From Halosegnis rubeus (lineage in GTDB: Archaea > Halobacteriota > Halobacteria > Halobacteriales > Haloarculaceae): 64,000 bases of DNA. Positions 7,293-15,335 of the stretch are shown here, in pieces. The notes beneath the pieces are model-generated. The model was not told the origin of the DNA. It did no database searches and saw only the letters and a program-made list of their open reading frames with translations. Each line of letters opens with the position of its first letter. Position 1 is the stretch's first letter. A program made the translations under genes and the position numbers. The DNA lies in NCBI RefSeq assembly GCF_009184545.1, contig NZ_QJOW01000001.1:186001-250000 (forward strand), given 5' to 3'.

Positions 7293-9548
7293 CTACGCCC
7301 GAATCGTCTCGCCGGCCTGCACCGCAGCCTCGGACACGTCCACGGTCTCACCGCCGATGGTGTACGTGCCCGGATACGGGACCGTCACGCTGTATGCGCC
7401 CGTCGCGTTCGTCTGAACTGTCCGTTCGTACGTCGCCTCGAACCCTTCCCCGGAGATGGGAACCGAGAGCTCAATCGTCTCGTTCGCGCCGGCGCTCCCG
7501 GTCAGCGTCGCCCCGGAAACGAGCGTGAAGACGCGATATCTGTCGCCCGAGGATTCATACACCGCGCGGAAATGCGCGAGTCCGTCACCGCCGTCAGTCT
7601 GGCTTCCGTAGGAACCGAGGCGTGCGCCAATCGACTCCGACGGTGCCCCCGCCGCGTCGCTGGGCGAGAAGACGACGAAGCCGGCCCGCTCGGAGAGGCG
7701 GTCGTACCAATCCCCACTACTGTTGCTCGCGAGGAACGGGCCGTAGTTCGACCGCGCGTAGCCGTACGACAGCGAATCCCCGTTCACGAAGTAGTTGTAG
7801 ACGCGGTTGTAGCTCCACGCGCTGAACACGTACTCCGGTCGCTCCTCCCACTCGGGCTGGGCGGCCTGCTCGGCCATCCAGTCGGCGGTCTCATAGCGTT
7901 CGGGCGGCGTCGTCAGTTGATTTGTCTTTATCGGCACCTGCAGCATGCCGAGCCCGCCCACCAGCAGAAACACAGCAACGATTGCACCGGCCTGCTGGCG
8001 GTTCGGGAGTGCGATGGAGTCGCGAATGTCCGGCACAGGCGGGCGAACGGCGTCCACGCGCTCGACGATGAAGACGAACGCCAGTCCGGCGAAGATTGCG
8101 GCGAAGGTGGCGAACTCGCCGACGAACCGCACCTGAATCAGCGCGAGGATGAGGAAGCTCCACCCGTAGACGACGGGAACGAGCCAGCGTTCCTCCTCGC
8201 GCGCTCGCACTGTCGCCCACACCAGCGCCGGCAGCGCGAGAAAGAGCGCGAAGCCGAGCAGCAGGAGCCACCCCTGTGCGTCCGAAAACAGCCCCGCAGT
8301 CTCGGCAATCGAATCACTCCGGAACAGCGACCCGCTCGCCCGCGCCCGAAGCGTCTGCCAGATATCCGGGAACAGGACCACTGCGCCGACGAGCCCCGTG
8401 ATACCACTCGCGAGTACGGCTCCGACGGCGAGCCGCGGGTCCGGTCGAACACGAGCGACGGCCTCGGTTACGACGAACACGCCCGCGACACCTGCAAACA
8501 GCAGCGCGGGTGCCGTCGCCACGACGGTCGTATGCCAGCCGAGCGTCGTGTGGCCGAGCCAGACCAGCCCCGCCCCACCGAGCAGCCCTGCGAGAATCGG
8601 TCCACCAGCGACGAGCGGCGAGGTCCCCTCGCGGACCCAGACGACGGCAAGTCCCACGGCGATGCCCCCGATGGGGACAATCAGGAGTGGGCCAGCGCTC
8701 CACGCGAGCACCTGGCCGCCAACGCCAAGAGCCAGCCCCACGACGCCGAGCGCGGTCGCCCGCGAGCGCACGTCATTCGTGACGAGCGTGACCAACGAGA
8801 GGGCCGTCACGCCGAGCCACGGATAATCGAAGGCGTGGTGGTCGGCGAAGCCGAGACTCGTCCGCATCGCGTGGCCTGGCAGGACGGCAAGAAAGACGAC
8901 GGCCGCGAGCGCAACCCGGGTGTCGTCGGTCACACGCTTCGTGAGCAGATACACGAGCAGGCCCGACAGCACCGCCGAGACAATCGGATACCACGCGAGT
9001 ATCTGTCCGGTCGCCCCTGCACCACCACCCATCAGCGAGGCGAGCAGCCACATCGTCGCGACGTAGAGTGGCTCACCCAGCGAGACCGTCCGCGGGAGCG
9101 TCGACAGCGTCAGGTCGGGCGTCGCGAGCAGCTGCTCGACCCAGTAGCGGTAGTAGTAGGGGTCGTTCGCAGACAACACGACCGCGCCCTCCTGAAACAC
9201 CGGACCGAACGCGAAGACGATACGAAAGAGCGCGACGAGCGCGAGCGCCCCAGCGAGTGCACCCGCGACGCGTCGATTTGGGCGCGGCAGCGACCACTCG
9301 CGGTCGCTCTCTGTTTCCTGCTCAACTTCACCGGCCAATCCGGCCTGCACCGCCTCGCGGTCGGCGACGCGATAGCCGTCGTCGACTTCCTCGACGATGC
9401 CCGCCCCGACGATTTCGCCGAACGCTCCCGAGTCAATGGCGAGGTCGTCGAACGTGAACGGTTCCTCCGCGTCGAGCGTCGTCTGAATCGCCGATTCGAG
9501 CGCCGGGCGGTCGGCGACGAGGTCGGCGACGCGGCGAGCCGTTACCAT
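7293..9548 (-). CDS. STT3-like oligosaccharyltransferase with atypical catalytic motif
   Basis: A 751-residue membrane protein of the STT3/AglB superfamily, whose members move lipid-linked glycans onto asparagines of exported proteins. It has an extracytoplasmic loop with NDPYYYRYW (the metal-binding Asp near residue 129), a second acidic motif SLGFADHHAF near 236, about a dozen membrane segments, and a soluble C-terminal domain ending in a beta-sandwich-like segment. Where STT3 proteins have WWDYG, this one reads SAWSYNRVYNYF (about residues 570-580). Residues 1-80 form a soluble extension with a winged-helix-like pattern. The ATG at 9548 is preceded by GGAG. It is likely a divergent paralogue rather than the canonical AglB. 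Confidence 0.78.
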   Translation of the reverse strand: MVTARRVADLVADRPALESAIQTTLDAEEPFTFDDLAIDSGAFGEIVGAGIVEEVDDGYRVADREAVQAGLAGEVEQETESDREWSLPRPNRRVAGALAGALALVALFRIVFAFGPVFQEGAVVLSANDPYYYRYWVEQLLATPDLTLSTLPRTVSLGEPLYVATMWLLASLMGGGAGATGQILAWYPIVSAVLSGLLVYLLTKRVTDDTRVALAAVVFLAVLPGHAMRTSLGFADHHAFDYPWLGVTALSLVTLVTNDVRSRATALGVVGLALGVGGQVLAWSAGPLLIVPIGGIAVGLAVVWVREGTSPLVAGGPILAGLLGGAGLVWLGHTTLGWHTTVVATAPALLFAGVAGVFVVTEAVARVRPDPRLAVGAVLASGITGLVGAVVLFPDIWQTLRARASGSLFRSDSIAETAGLFSDAQGWLLLLGFALFLALPALVWATVRAREEERWLVPVVYGWSFLILALIQVRFVGEFATFAAIFAGLAFVFIVERVDAVRPPVPDIRDSIALPNRQQAGAIVAVFLLVGGLGMLQVPIKTNQLTTPPERYETADWMAEQAAQPEWEERPEYVFSAWSYNRVYNYFVNGDSLSYGYARSNYGPFLASNSSGDWYDRLSERAGFVVFSPSDAAGAPSESIGARLGSYGSQTDGGDGLAHFRAVYESSGDRYRVFTLVSGATLTGSAGANETIELSVPISGEGFEATYERTVQTNATGAYSVTVPYPGTYTIGGETVDVSEAAVQAGETIRA

Positions 9549-9626
9549 ACCGTCTCCAACGCAGACGGGCGAATAAATCCAACCACTCTCCGCCGGTCCC
9601 AACGCGGTTTTGTGTCTTCGTCTGCC

Positions 9627-10520
9627 ATGACCGATGTGTCCGCCACTACCCCGCGTCGTCTCGTCGCGACCCTCGCCGTCGTCGCCCTCCTCGTGCTCGC
9701 CGGCTGTAGCGGGCTCACAGGCTCGTCCGCGACGGCCACACCAAGCCCGTCACCGACCCCGACGGCGACAGGTACACCAACAGCCACGCCGACGTCGACC
9801 CCAACCGCGACACCGACAGCCACGCCTGACCCGGCCGACGCTGAACAACTTGCCCCGGGAATCACGACCGCCGGAGTGGTGAACGCCTCCGCGGCCGCGG
9901 CCGCCCACGAGGCCCGCGTCGCCGCGACACCCGGCGTGAGTGTGCTCGCGACCAACATGTCGCTTGACGGTGAGCAAGTCACGACCCGCGAGCGAGCCGT
10001 CGCAACTGCGAATCTCTCGCGTGTCAACTTTGTGGCCAGCTACACCACCATCGAGGGGACCGACACGACGGAGTTCGTGAGCGCGAACGCGACCACCGTC
10101 CGCAACTACGTCGTGGCGAACGAGACGGTCCAACTCGACAGCTATCAAAATCGCACGGAGACCTTCGACAGGGTGATCCGCTCACTCGCTACCGACTCTC
10201 GGGTTATCGAACGACTGCTCACCACCGGGGACTTCACCGCTGAATCGGTCACCGTCGACGGCGAGTCGATGGTTCGCCTGACGACCGAGACGTACGCCGG
10301 GAGCCAGTACGACCCCGACACCGTCGAGTCATACGAGGCCCGCCTTCTCGTCGGGTCGGACGGGCTTGTCCACTCGGCACGCGAACACCTCGTGGTGACC
10401 GACGCAGTCCCACTAGAAACCCGCCAGCGAGCCTACCAGTTCACCGCCGAATCTGTCGACCTGCCGGCGACACTTCGGCTGCCTTCCGAACTCAAGAGTG
10501 ACACCAACACGACTGGCTGA
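9627..10520 (+). CDS. Secreted lipoprotein, function unknown
   Basis: A 297-residue protein with an N-terminal export signal: twin arginines (TPRRLVATL), a hydrophobic core and the lipobox LAGC, so it is probably exported by Tat and lipid-anchored through Cys. A low-complexity Pro/Ser/Thr linker of about 40 residues follows, as in many haloarchaeal cell-surface lipoproteins. The remaining 220 residues are acidic and rich in Thr and Val with several N-x-S/T sequons, and match no family recognised here. It is divergent from the STT3-like gene, with starts 78 bp apart. The linker DNA is repetitive but is coding. Confidence 0.8.
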   Translation: MTDVSATTPRRLVATLAVVALLVLAGCSGLTGSSATATPSPSPTPTATGTPTATPTSTPTATPTATPDPADAEQLAPGITTAGVVNASAAAAAHEARVAATPGVSVLATNMSLDGEQVTTRERAVATANLSRVNFVASYTTIEGTDTTEFVSANATTVRNYVVANETVQLDSYQNRTETFDRVIRSLATDSRVIERLLTTGDFTAESVTVDGESMVRLTTETYAGSQYDPDTVESYEARLLVGSDGLVHSAREHLVVTDAVPLETRQRAYQFTAESVDLPATLRLPSELKSDTNTTG

Positions 10521-10607
10521 CGGTCTCAGCACCTAAGCGGCGTAAAAAGAACCACACCGGGCTATCATAAACGGCTTTTAGCCACCTTGTCGACGTTCGA
10601 CGGTTCT

Positions 10608-10615
10608 TTTATATA
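10608..10615 (+). promoter_or_regulatory. TATA box for tbp
   Basis: TTTATATA lies about 27 bp upstream of the GTG start of the TATA-binding-protein gene. At archaeal spacing, transcription would begin at or next to the start codon, giving a leaderless mRNA. No Shine-Dalgarno sequence precedes the GTG, which agrees. Confidence 0.6.
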
Positions 10616-10638
10616 CCCGGGCGGTCCTTTTACTTATA

Positions 10639-11199
10639 GTGACTAATCCAGCCGACACCATCGAGATACAGAACGTGGTCGCCTCGACAGGCATCGGACA
10701 GGAACTTGACCTGGACACGCTCGCTGCCGACCTGACTGGGTCGAGCTACGACCCGGAGAACTTCCCCGGCGTCGTCTACCGACTCCAGGAGCCGAAGGCA
10801 GCGATGCTCATCTTCCGCTCGGGGAAGATGGTCTGTACCGGCGCGAACAGCATCGACGCCGTGCACGAGGCGCTGTCCATCGCCTTCGACCGCCTGCGCG
10901 AACTGAATATCCCCGTGGACGAGGACCCGGAGATTACGGTCCAGAACATCGTCTCCACGGCCGACCTCGGCGCGACGTTGAACCTCAACGCCATCGCCAT
11001 CGGCTTCGGGCTCGAGAACATCGAGTATGAGCCGGAGCAGTTCCCGGGCCTCGTCTACCGCATGGACGACCCGGACGTGGTCGTTCTGCTGTTCGGGTCG
11101 GGCAAGCTCGTCATCACGGGCGGGAAAACGACGGACGACGCCTCCGAGGCCGCCGCGGCCGTCACCGAAGAGCTCGAATCGCTCGGACTCTTAGGCTAA
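10639..11199 (+). CDS. tbp: TATA-box-binding protein
   Basis: A 186-residue TBP made of two direct repeats of about 90 residues (roughly 7-92 and 98-183). Each opens with I-x-NVV or I-x-NIV, contains FPGVVYRL or FPGLVYRM, and has a SGK-V-TG strand. TBP binds the TATA element with TFB to start transcription. Translation probably starts at GTG 10639, directly downstream of a good TATA box, on a leaderless message. Its final codons overlap the convergent VanZ-like gene by four bases. Haloarchaea often encode several TBPs; whether this is the main copy cannot be told. Confidence 0.95.
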   Translation: MTNPADTIEIQNVVASTGIGQELDLDTLAADLTGSSYDPENFPGVVYRLQEPKAAMLIFRSGKMVCTGANSIDAVHEALSIAFDRLRELNIPVDEDPEITVQNIVSTADLGATLNLNAIAIGFGLENIEYEPEQFPGLVYRMDDPDVVVLLFGSGKLVITGGKTTDDASEAAAAVTEELESLGLLG

Positions 11200-11585
11200 A
11201 CGGAGACGTACCGAATTCTCCGTTCGATGAGCAGCCACGTCAGCGACAGCGCCGCGCCCAACACGTTCGCGGTCATATCGCCGATGCTGAAGTAGCGAGA
11301 CGGGAGCACGCCCTGTGTCAGTTCGATGGCGACGCCGTACAGTCCCGCCATTGCAAGCACGAGCACCACACGCTCCGCAAGCGGACGGTTGAGCGTCGCG
11401 TACGCGATGGTCGCTCCCAAGCCGGCGTAGGCGACGAAGTGGAGATACTTGTCCCACAGCGGGCCACCAGACCGCGCTCCCGGCGGCGTGCCGGTCAGCG
11501 AGTAGTACGCGATGAACACAGCCACGGCGAGGACGCCGGCGTACCGGACTCGCCGCGAGAGCGCAGGCACTGGGAGTCGATGCAT
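11196..11585 (-). CDS. VanZ-family membrane protein
   Basis: A 129-residue protein with four predicted membrane helices. It has the VanZ-like motifs DKYLHFVAYAGLG after helix 1, EL-x-Q (IELTQGVLP) and a final SIGDMTANVLGAALSL helix. VanZ-family proteins are of unclear function; the name comes from a teicoplanin-resistance accessory protein that is not relevant in archaea. It overlaps tbp tail-to-tail. A second, similar protein lies at 47208-47576. Confidence 0.8.
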   Translation of the reverse strand: MHRLPVPALSRRVRYAGVLAVAVFIAYYSLTGTPPGARSGGPLWDKYLHFVAYAGLGATIAYATLNRPLAERVVLVLAMAGLYGVAIELTQGVLPSRYFSIGDMTANVLGAALSLTWLLIERRIRYVSV

Positions 11586-11632
11586 CTCAGTAGCCGGTAG
11601 TACGGTTCCTGCATTTAGCTTGGGGAATGGAC

Positions 11633-12100
11633 TCAGCTTCCAAGGAAGCTGTTCAGTTCGCGAAACTCCGTGGGTGAAAGGATAATCTCGGTGTCGAATG
11701 CATCAAATCGGTCGAAATCATCGTCAATCGTTAGCACAGTATTCACTCCCTCGTCTATCGCTACCTGGGCATAGTATCCGTCCCACCCACCAACGTTTGC
11801 ATCCCTCGCCTGAGACAACCCGCCCCGCACCACAGCTTCAGGCATTTCATCGTACCAATGGATTCGATTTGCGTCCATGAAATTCTCGAGCAGCCGAGAT
11901 GCGTCTGCATTCGAACGCCCATAGTACGTCGTCAGAATGGTGTGGGCGCCGAACACTGCAGGATACGGGACAACTGCATCGATATCGCCAGCGATGGCCT
12001 CCCGAACGTACGAGAGTGCAGACTCACGAACCGGGGCGTCTGTGTGTGCGAGGGCTATGACGCCAACATCGAACAGATACGGTTCTGCCGCGTCACTCAT
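11633..12100 (-). CDS. PIN-domain ribonuclease toxin (VapC-like)
   Basis: A 155-residue protein with PIN-domain features: an N-terminal FDVGVIALAH strand with the first acidic residue, a central Glu/Asp region, and a C-terminal VLTIDDDFDRFDAF that supplies the last acidic metal ligands. PIN toxins cleave RNA and stop translation. The ATG at 12100 was chosen because it overlaps the last eight bases of the upstream AbrB-type gene; the longer open frame merely reads through that gene. The overlap and order (antitoxin first) mark a type II toxin-antitoxin pair under the operator at 12379-12397. Confidence 0.82.
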   Translation of the reverse strand: MSDAAEPYLFDVGVIALAHTDAPVRESALSYVREAIAGDIDAVVPYPAVFGAHTILTTYYGRSNADASRLLENFMDANRIHWYDEMPEAVVRGGLSQARDANVGGWDGYYAQVAIDEGVNTVLTIDDDFDRFDAFDTEIILSPTEFRELNSFLGS

Positions 12101-12377
12101 TGTTGGAATCTTCTGCCCCTCGCCGAATCGCGTCCCTGTGCTTTTGCGCAACGGGGTCAGGTTCTTCCTCAAGCGACATTGTGTCTCCTCGCTCAGGTGA
12201 TGTTTCCGTAATGATTCGCTCCATACGTTCGATAATCTGTTCGGGATTGTCTTCTGGCTCGACCACTGCTTTGCCGTCTTCTTCGTGGACGTCGACCTCT
12301 GTTCCAGGGGTGATACTGAGACGCTCCCGCACCTCTTTCGGAAGGACGATTCGTCCTTTTGAATCTACCTTGGCCAT
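12093..12377 (-). CDS. AbrB/SpoVT-type antitoxin and autoregulator
   Basis: A 94-residue protein that begins MAKVDSKGRIVLPKEVRERL, a classic swapped-hairpin AbrB DNA-binding domain (KGRI-LPKEVRE, then PG-EV-V). The C-terminal half is acidic and probably helical, the likely toxin-binding tail (ERIITETSPERGD to RRGAEDSNNE). The ATG at 12377 gives a protein starting right at the domain. A perfect inverted repeat lies two bases upstream, where an AbrB dimer could bind and repress its own operon. The stop overlaps the toxin start by eight bases. Confidence 0.85.
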   Translation of the reverse strand: MAKVDSKGRIVLPKEVRERLSITPGTEVDVHEEDGKAVVEPEDNPEQIIERMERIITETSPERGDTMSLEEEPDPVAQKHRDAIRRGAEDSNNE

Positions 12378-12378
12378 A

Positions 12379-12397
12379 TTCCCACTTTGTGTGGGAA
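12379..12397. promoter_or_regulatory. Probable operator of the AbrB/PIN toxin-antitoxin operon
   Basis: TTCCCAC and GTGGGAA form a perfect 7-bp inverted repeat around a 5-bp spacer, ending two bases from the antitoxin ATG. A weak TATA-like sequence (TTATCA on the minus strand, about 12403-12408) sits just upstream, so a bound protein would block initiation. Confidence 0.6.
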
Positions 12398-12650
12398 GTT
12401 GATAATCGTTCTGCTCAGGATATCGGTTCCAGCGCTTTCTGGGGAAAGAATTCCACCGCATCGGCCACTCGCGAGACACGTCGCCGCGACTGGGCCGGAC
12501 TCCGAGCCACGCCCGAACGCGGGATCGACCAGTGTCGTCACCAAATCGCCGTCAGTACGAGTCAAGCGTCCGGGTGTATTCGGCGTCGACACCTGCCGTG
12601 CACCAAATTCTTGTCACCAGCAATCCATGAATCACGACGACGCCCTGAAC

Positions 12651-13394
12651 ATGGATTCAATTACCGCACAGCAGCTCACGAAACGCTACGACGAGACGCT
12701 CGCGCTCGATACGCTCGACCTCTCGATTCCAGACGGGAGCGTCTACGGATTCTTAGGTCCCAACGGCGCGGGCAAATCCACGACGATGCGACTGCTCACC
12801 GGGCTCACGATGCCGACTTCCGGCGAGGCGACCGTCGCGGGCGTCCCGACGACCGACCGCGGACAGCTCATCGACCATATCGGGCTGCTCCCCGAGGAGC
12901 CGCCCATCCACGACGAGCTCACCGCCCGCGAACAGCTCACCTACGCCGCGGGGCTACGCGAGCTGTCGGAGTCGCAGTCGCGCATCCAACGCCTGCTCGA
13001 ACGCGTGGCGCTGGCCGAGGACGCCGACACCCGCATCGACACCTACTCGACGGGAATGCGCCAGAAGACCGCGTTCCTCCAGGCCGTCCTCCACGAGCCG
13101 GACGTGTTGTTCTTGGACGAACCGACCGCCGGACTCGACCCGCGGGCGGCCCGCACCATCCGGGAGTTCATCGACGAACTCTCTGACGGTGGGACGACCA
13201 TCTTCCTCTCGACGCATATCCTCCCGGTCGTGGACGAACACGCCGACACGGTGGGCGTGCTCTCGGACGGGCAGCTGGTCGCCGAGGGAAGTCCCGGCGA
13301 CCTGAAACGCCGCGTCGACGCCGACACCGGCGACAAGACGCTCGAAGACGTGTTCCTCGACGTGACCGAGACCGCCCCCGACGAGGAGATCTGA
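12651..13394 (+). CDS. ABC transporter ATP-binding protein (export type)
   Basis: A full nucleotide-binding domain: Walker A GPNGAGKST, Q-loop region LLPEEPPIHDELT, signature YSTGMRQK (a variant of LSGGQ), Walker B VLFLDEPTAGLDP and switch histidine STHILP. The C-terminal DVFLDVT is typical of ABC-2/NatA-type exporters. Translation may start at 12651 (MDSITAQQLTKRY) or at the in-frame ATG 12627, eight codons earlier; the later one matches the usual family start. The stop shares its A with the ATG of the permease gene (TGATG), so the two are a coupled transporter. Substrate unknown. Confidence 0.88.
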   Translation: MDSITAQQLTKRYDETLALDTLDLSIPDGSVYGFLGPNGAGKSTTMRLLTGLTMPTSGEATVAGVPTTDRGQLIDHIGLLPEEPPIHDELTAREQLTYAAGLRELSESQSRIQRLLERVALAEDADTRIDTYSTGMRQKTAFLQAVLHEPDVLFLDEPTAGLDPRAARTIREFIDELSDGGTTIFLSTHILPVVDEHADTVGVLSDGQLVAEGSPGDLKRRVDADTGDKTLEDVFLDVTETAPDEEI

Positions 13395-15118
13395 TGGTCG
13401 TCGGCCACCTCACGGGCGGGCTCACAATCGCCAGGACGGAGCTTCGCCGCAGCGTCCGGAAGGCCACCAGCCGGCTCTCGCAGATCCTCGGACTCGGGGT
13501 CGGGCTGTTCATCTTCAGCGCCGGCGCACTCGCCGTCTCGTATCTGCTCGTCACGCAGTCGCCCGATCTCTCCGGATTCACCATCGGTGCAGGCGTCCGG
13601 AGCGCCATCACCTTCCAGTGGCTGTTCGTCGTCGCCATCATCGCCCAGCGGGTCGTGACGGTGAACCCGCGCCCCGACGCCGGCGACCACCTCCTCACGA
13701 CGGTCCGGCCGACGACGGCTGTCGTCGGGCTGATTCTCGCGGAACTCGGCCGCATCGCCGCGTACGTCGGGCTCCCGGTGCTCGTCGTGACGCTCGCGCT
13801 CGCGTACACGACCGGCTCCGTCGCGACCGTCCCGCTCGTCGCGCTCGCGGTCGCCCTTCTGTTCACAAGCGGGGTCGTCCTTGCACACGTGCTCGGACTG
13901 GGTATCAAGCTCGCAGTCGCTCGGATTCCAGTGCTCGCCCGCCACCGTACCGTGCTCGGCACGCTCGCCGCCGTCCTCCTCTTTGGCGGCTACACCGTCA
14001 TCCAGTCGACCGGTGGCGGGACGAACGGGTTCGGCGTCGTCCCCGTCGGCTGGATTGCCGACCTCGCGGCGCTCGCGCTTCCCGTCGGCACCTCGCCCGC
14101 ACACGCGCTCGGCGGCCTGGCCGCGACCGGAGCCGTCGCCGCTGTCGGCGTCCCGCTGGCGAGTCGCGTCGCCACGGCCTTCTGGTTCGGCGACTCCGTC
14201 ACGCCCGAAATCGAAACGGAGGAGGCGACCGTCGACCGTGTCGGCACCGACCCGCTCGCGAGTGGGCTCGGACTGCTCGGTCGACTTCCCCTCGGCTCGG
14301 GTCAGTCGGGCCACGTCGCCCGCCGGACGGTTCTGCTCGCGCGACGCGCCCCCGCGAAGCTCTCGTATCTCATCCTCCCGTTCATCGTCGCCGGCTCCTT
14401 TCTGCTCCAGGCGGCGTTCGGCGACCTCACGATTCCGACGGCCGCGTTCGCCCCCGGACTCGCGGTCGCGATTCCTTGGGTCGCCGGGGCGGCCTTCACG
14501 CTCAACCCTCTCGGCGACGAGGGGAGTGTCCTCCCGCTGACGCTCACCTCGCCAATCGCCGGCCGGACGTATTTCCGTGGACTCGTTCGCCCCGGCGTCG
14601 TCATCGGGTGGCTCGCGCTGCCGGCCGTCCCGATACTCGCGCTCGCGACCGACTACGCGCCTGCCGACGCGGCGCTTATGCTCGGCGTTGCGGCCTTCGG
14701 GATTCCCGCCGTCACGGCTGTCGCCGCCGGCATCGGCATGCTGTTCCCGCGCACGGACGCAGTGCGTGTCGCCCGTGGTCGGGAGGCCACGCCGCCGACG
14801 CTCACCGCCATGGTACTTTACTCGGCGTGTGTCGGGCTGGCTGTCGGACTCCCCGTCGCTGCCGGACTCGCGCCCGCCGCCGTACGTGCGGTCGCGGCCG
14901 CGCTCGTCGGTGGCCTGCTCGCCTTCCCGTTCGCCTACGTCGGCGGTCCGCTGACGGGCGTCGCGGAGGCGCTCGGCTCGCTCGGGCAGTCTATCGCCGG
15001 ACTCGACACCGCCGTCGTCCAGTGGGGCGGACTCCTCGTGCCGGTCGCACTCGGCGTCGTGTTCGCGCTCGTCTCGGTCCGATTTGCGGCCCGCTACGTC
15101 GAGCGCTACACCCTCTAA
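13394..15118 (+). CDS. ABC transporter permease, multi-helix
   Basis: A 574-residue protein with about twelve hydrophobic segments, separated by loops rich in Arg/Asp on the cytoplasmic side. It directly follows and overlaps the ATP-binding gene, so it is taken as the membrane partner of that exporter. The protein resembles the long haloarchaeal ABC-2-like permeases, in which two six-helix halves are fused. No signal peptide or binding-protein motif is seen. The opposite strand contains long open frames, but they are composition artefacts. Confidence 0.8.
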   Translation: MVVGHLTGGLTIARTELRRSVRKATSRLSQILGLGVGLFIFSAGALAVSYLLVTQSPDLSGFTIGAGVRSAITFQWLFVVAIIAQRVVTVNPRPDAGDHLLTTVRPTTAVVGLILAELGRIAAYVGLPVLVVTLALAYTTGSVATVPLVALAVALLFTSGVVLAHVLGLGIKLAVARIPVLARHRTVLGTLAAVLLFGGYTVIQSTGGGTNGFGVVPVGWIADLAALALPVGTSPAHALGGLAATGAVAAVGVPLASRVATAFWFGDSVTPEIETEEATVDRVGTDPLASGLGLLGRLPLGSGQSGHVARRTVLLARRAPAKLSYLILPFIVAGSFLLQAAFGDLTIPTAAFAPGLAVAIPWVAGAAFTLNPLGDEGSVLPLTLTSPIAGRTYFRGLVRPGVVIGWLALPAVPILALATDYAPADAALMLGVAAFGIPAVTAVAAGIGMLFPRTDAVRVARGREATPPTLTAMVLYSACVGLAVGLPVAAGLAPAAVRAVAAALVGGLLAFPFAYVGGPLTGVAEALGSLGQSIAGLDTAVVQWGGLLVPVALGVVFALVSVRFAARYVERYTL

Positions 15119-15167
15119 TCGCACCGAGTCGCAACCGTTAAGCGCGACTGCCCACACGTCAGAGTGC

Positions 15168-15240
15168 GGGCCGGTGGGGTAGCTTGGTATCCTTCGAGGA
15201 TCGGGTCCTCGGTACCTCGGTTCAAATCCGGGCCGGCCCA
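15168..15240 (+). tRNA. tRNA-Pro (anticodon CGG)
   Basis: A 73-nt cloverleaf: acceptor stem GGGCCGG pairs with CCGGCCC, discriminator A. The anticodon stem CGAGG/CCTCG holds the loop ATCGGGT, giving anticodon CGG. The T arm CTCGG/CCGGG encloses TTCAAAT. The 3' CCA is not encoded. The D arm contains the conserved A14 and GG. No intron is seen. The four-base variable region is slightly short, which leaves small uncertainty about exact numbering. Confidence 0.93.
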
Positions 15241-15335
15241 TGTTCGTTCTCTCGTCGCCCAACGGTGAGCCACGACCTCGCTCATTTTCGCCGCGAACAG
15301 GAGGATTCATGATAGATGCTCGCACATTTTCAATC

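Noticed and set aside
7572-9600. Upstream part of a 982-codon plus-strand frame
   Set aside because: Only the last 297 codons (the lipoprotein from 9627) look real; the upstream part is antisense to the STT3-like gene and has a low-complexity charged composition.
9740-9835. Tandem repeat or CRISPR-like array in the lipoprotein gene
   Set aside because: The repeated ACNCC words encode the Pro/Ser/Thr linker and vary at third positions as coding sequence does; there are no spacers or constant repeats.
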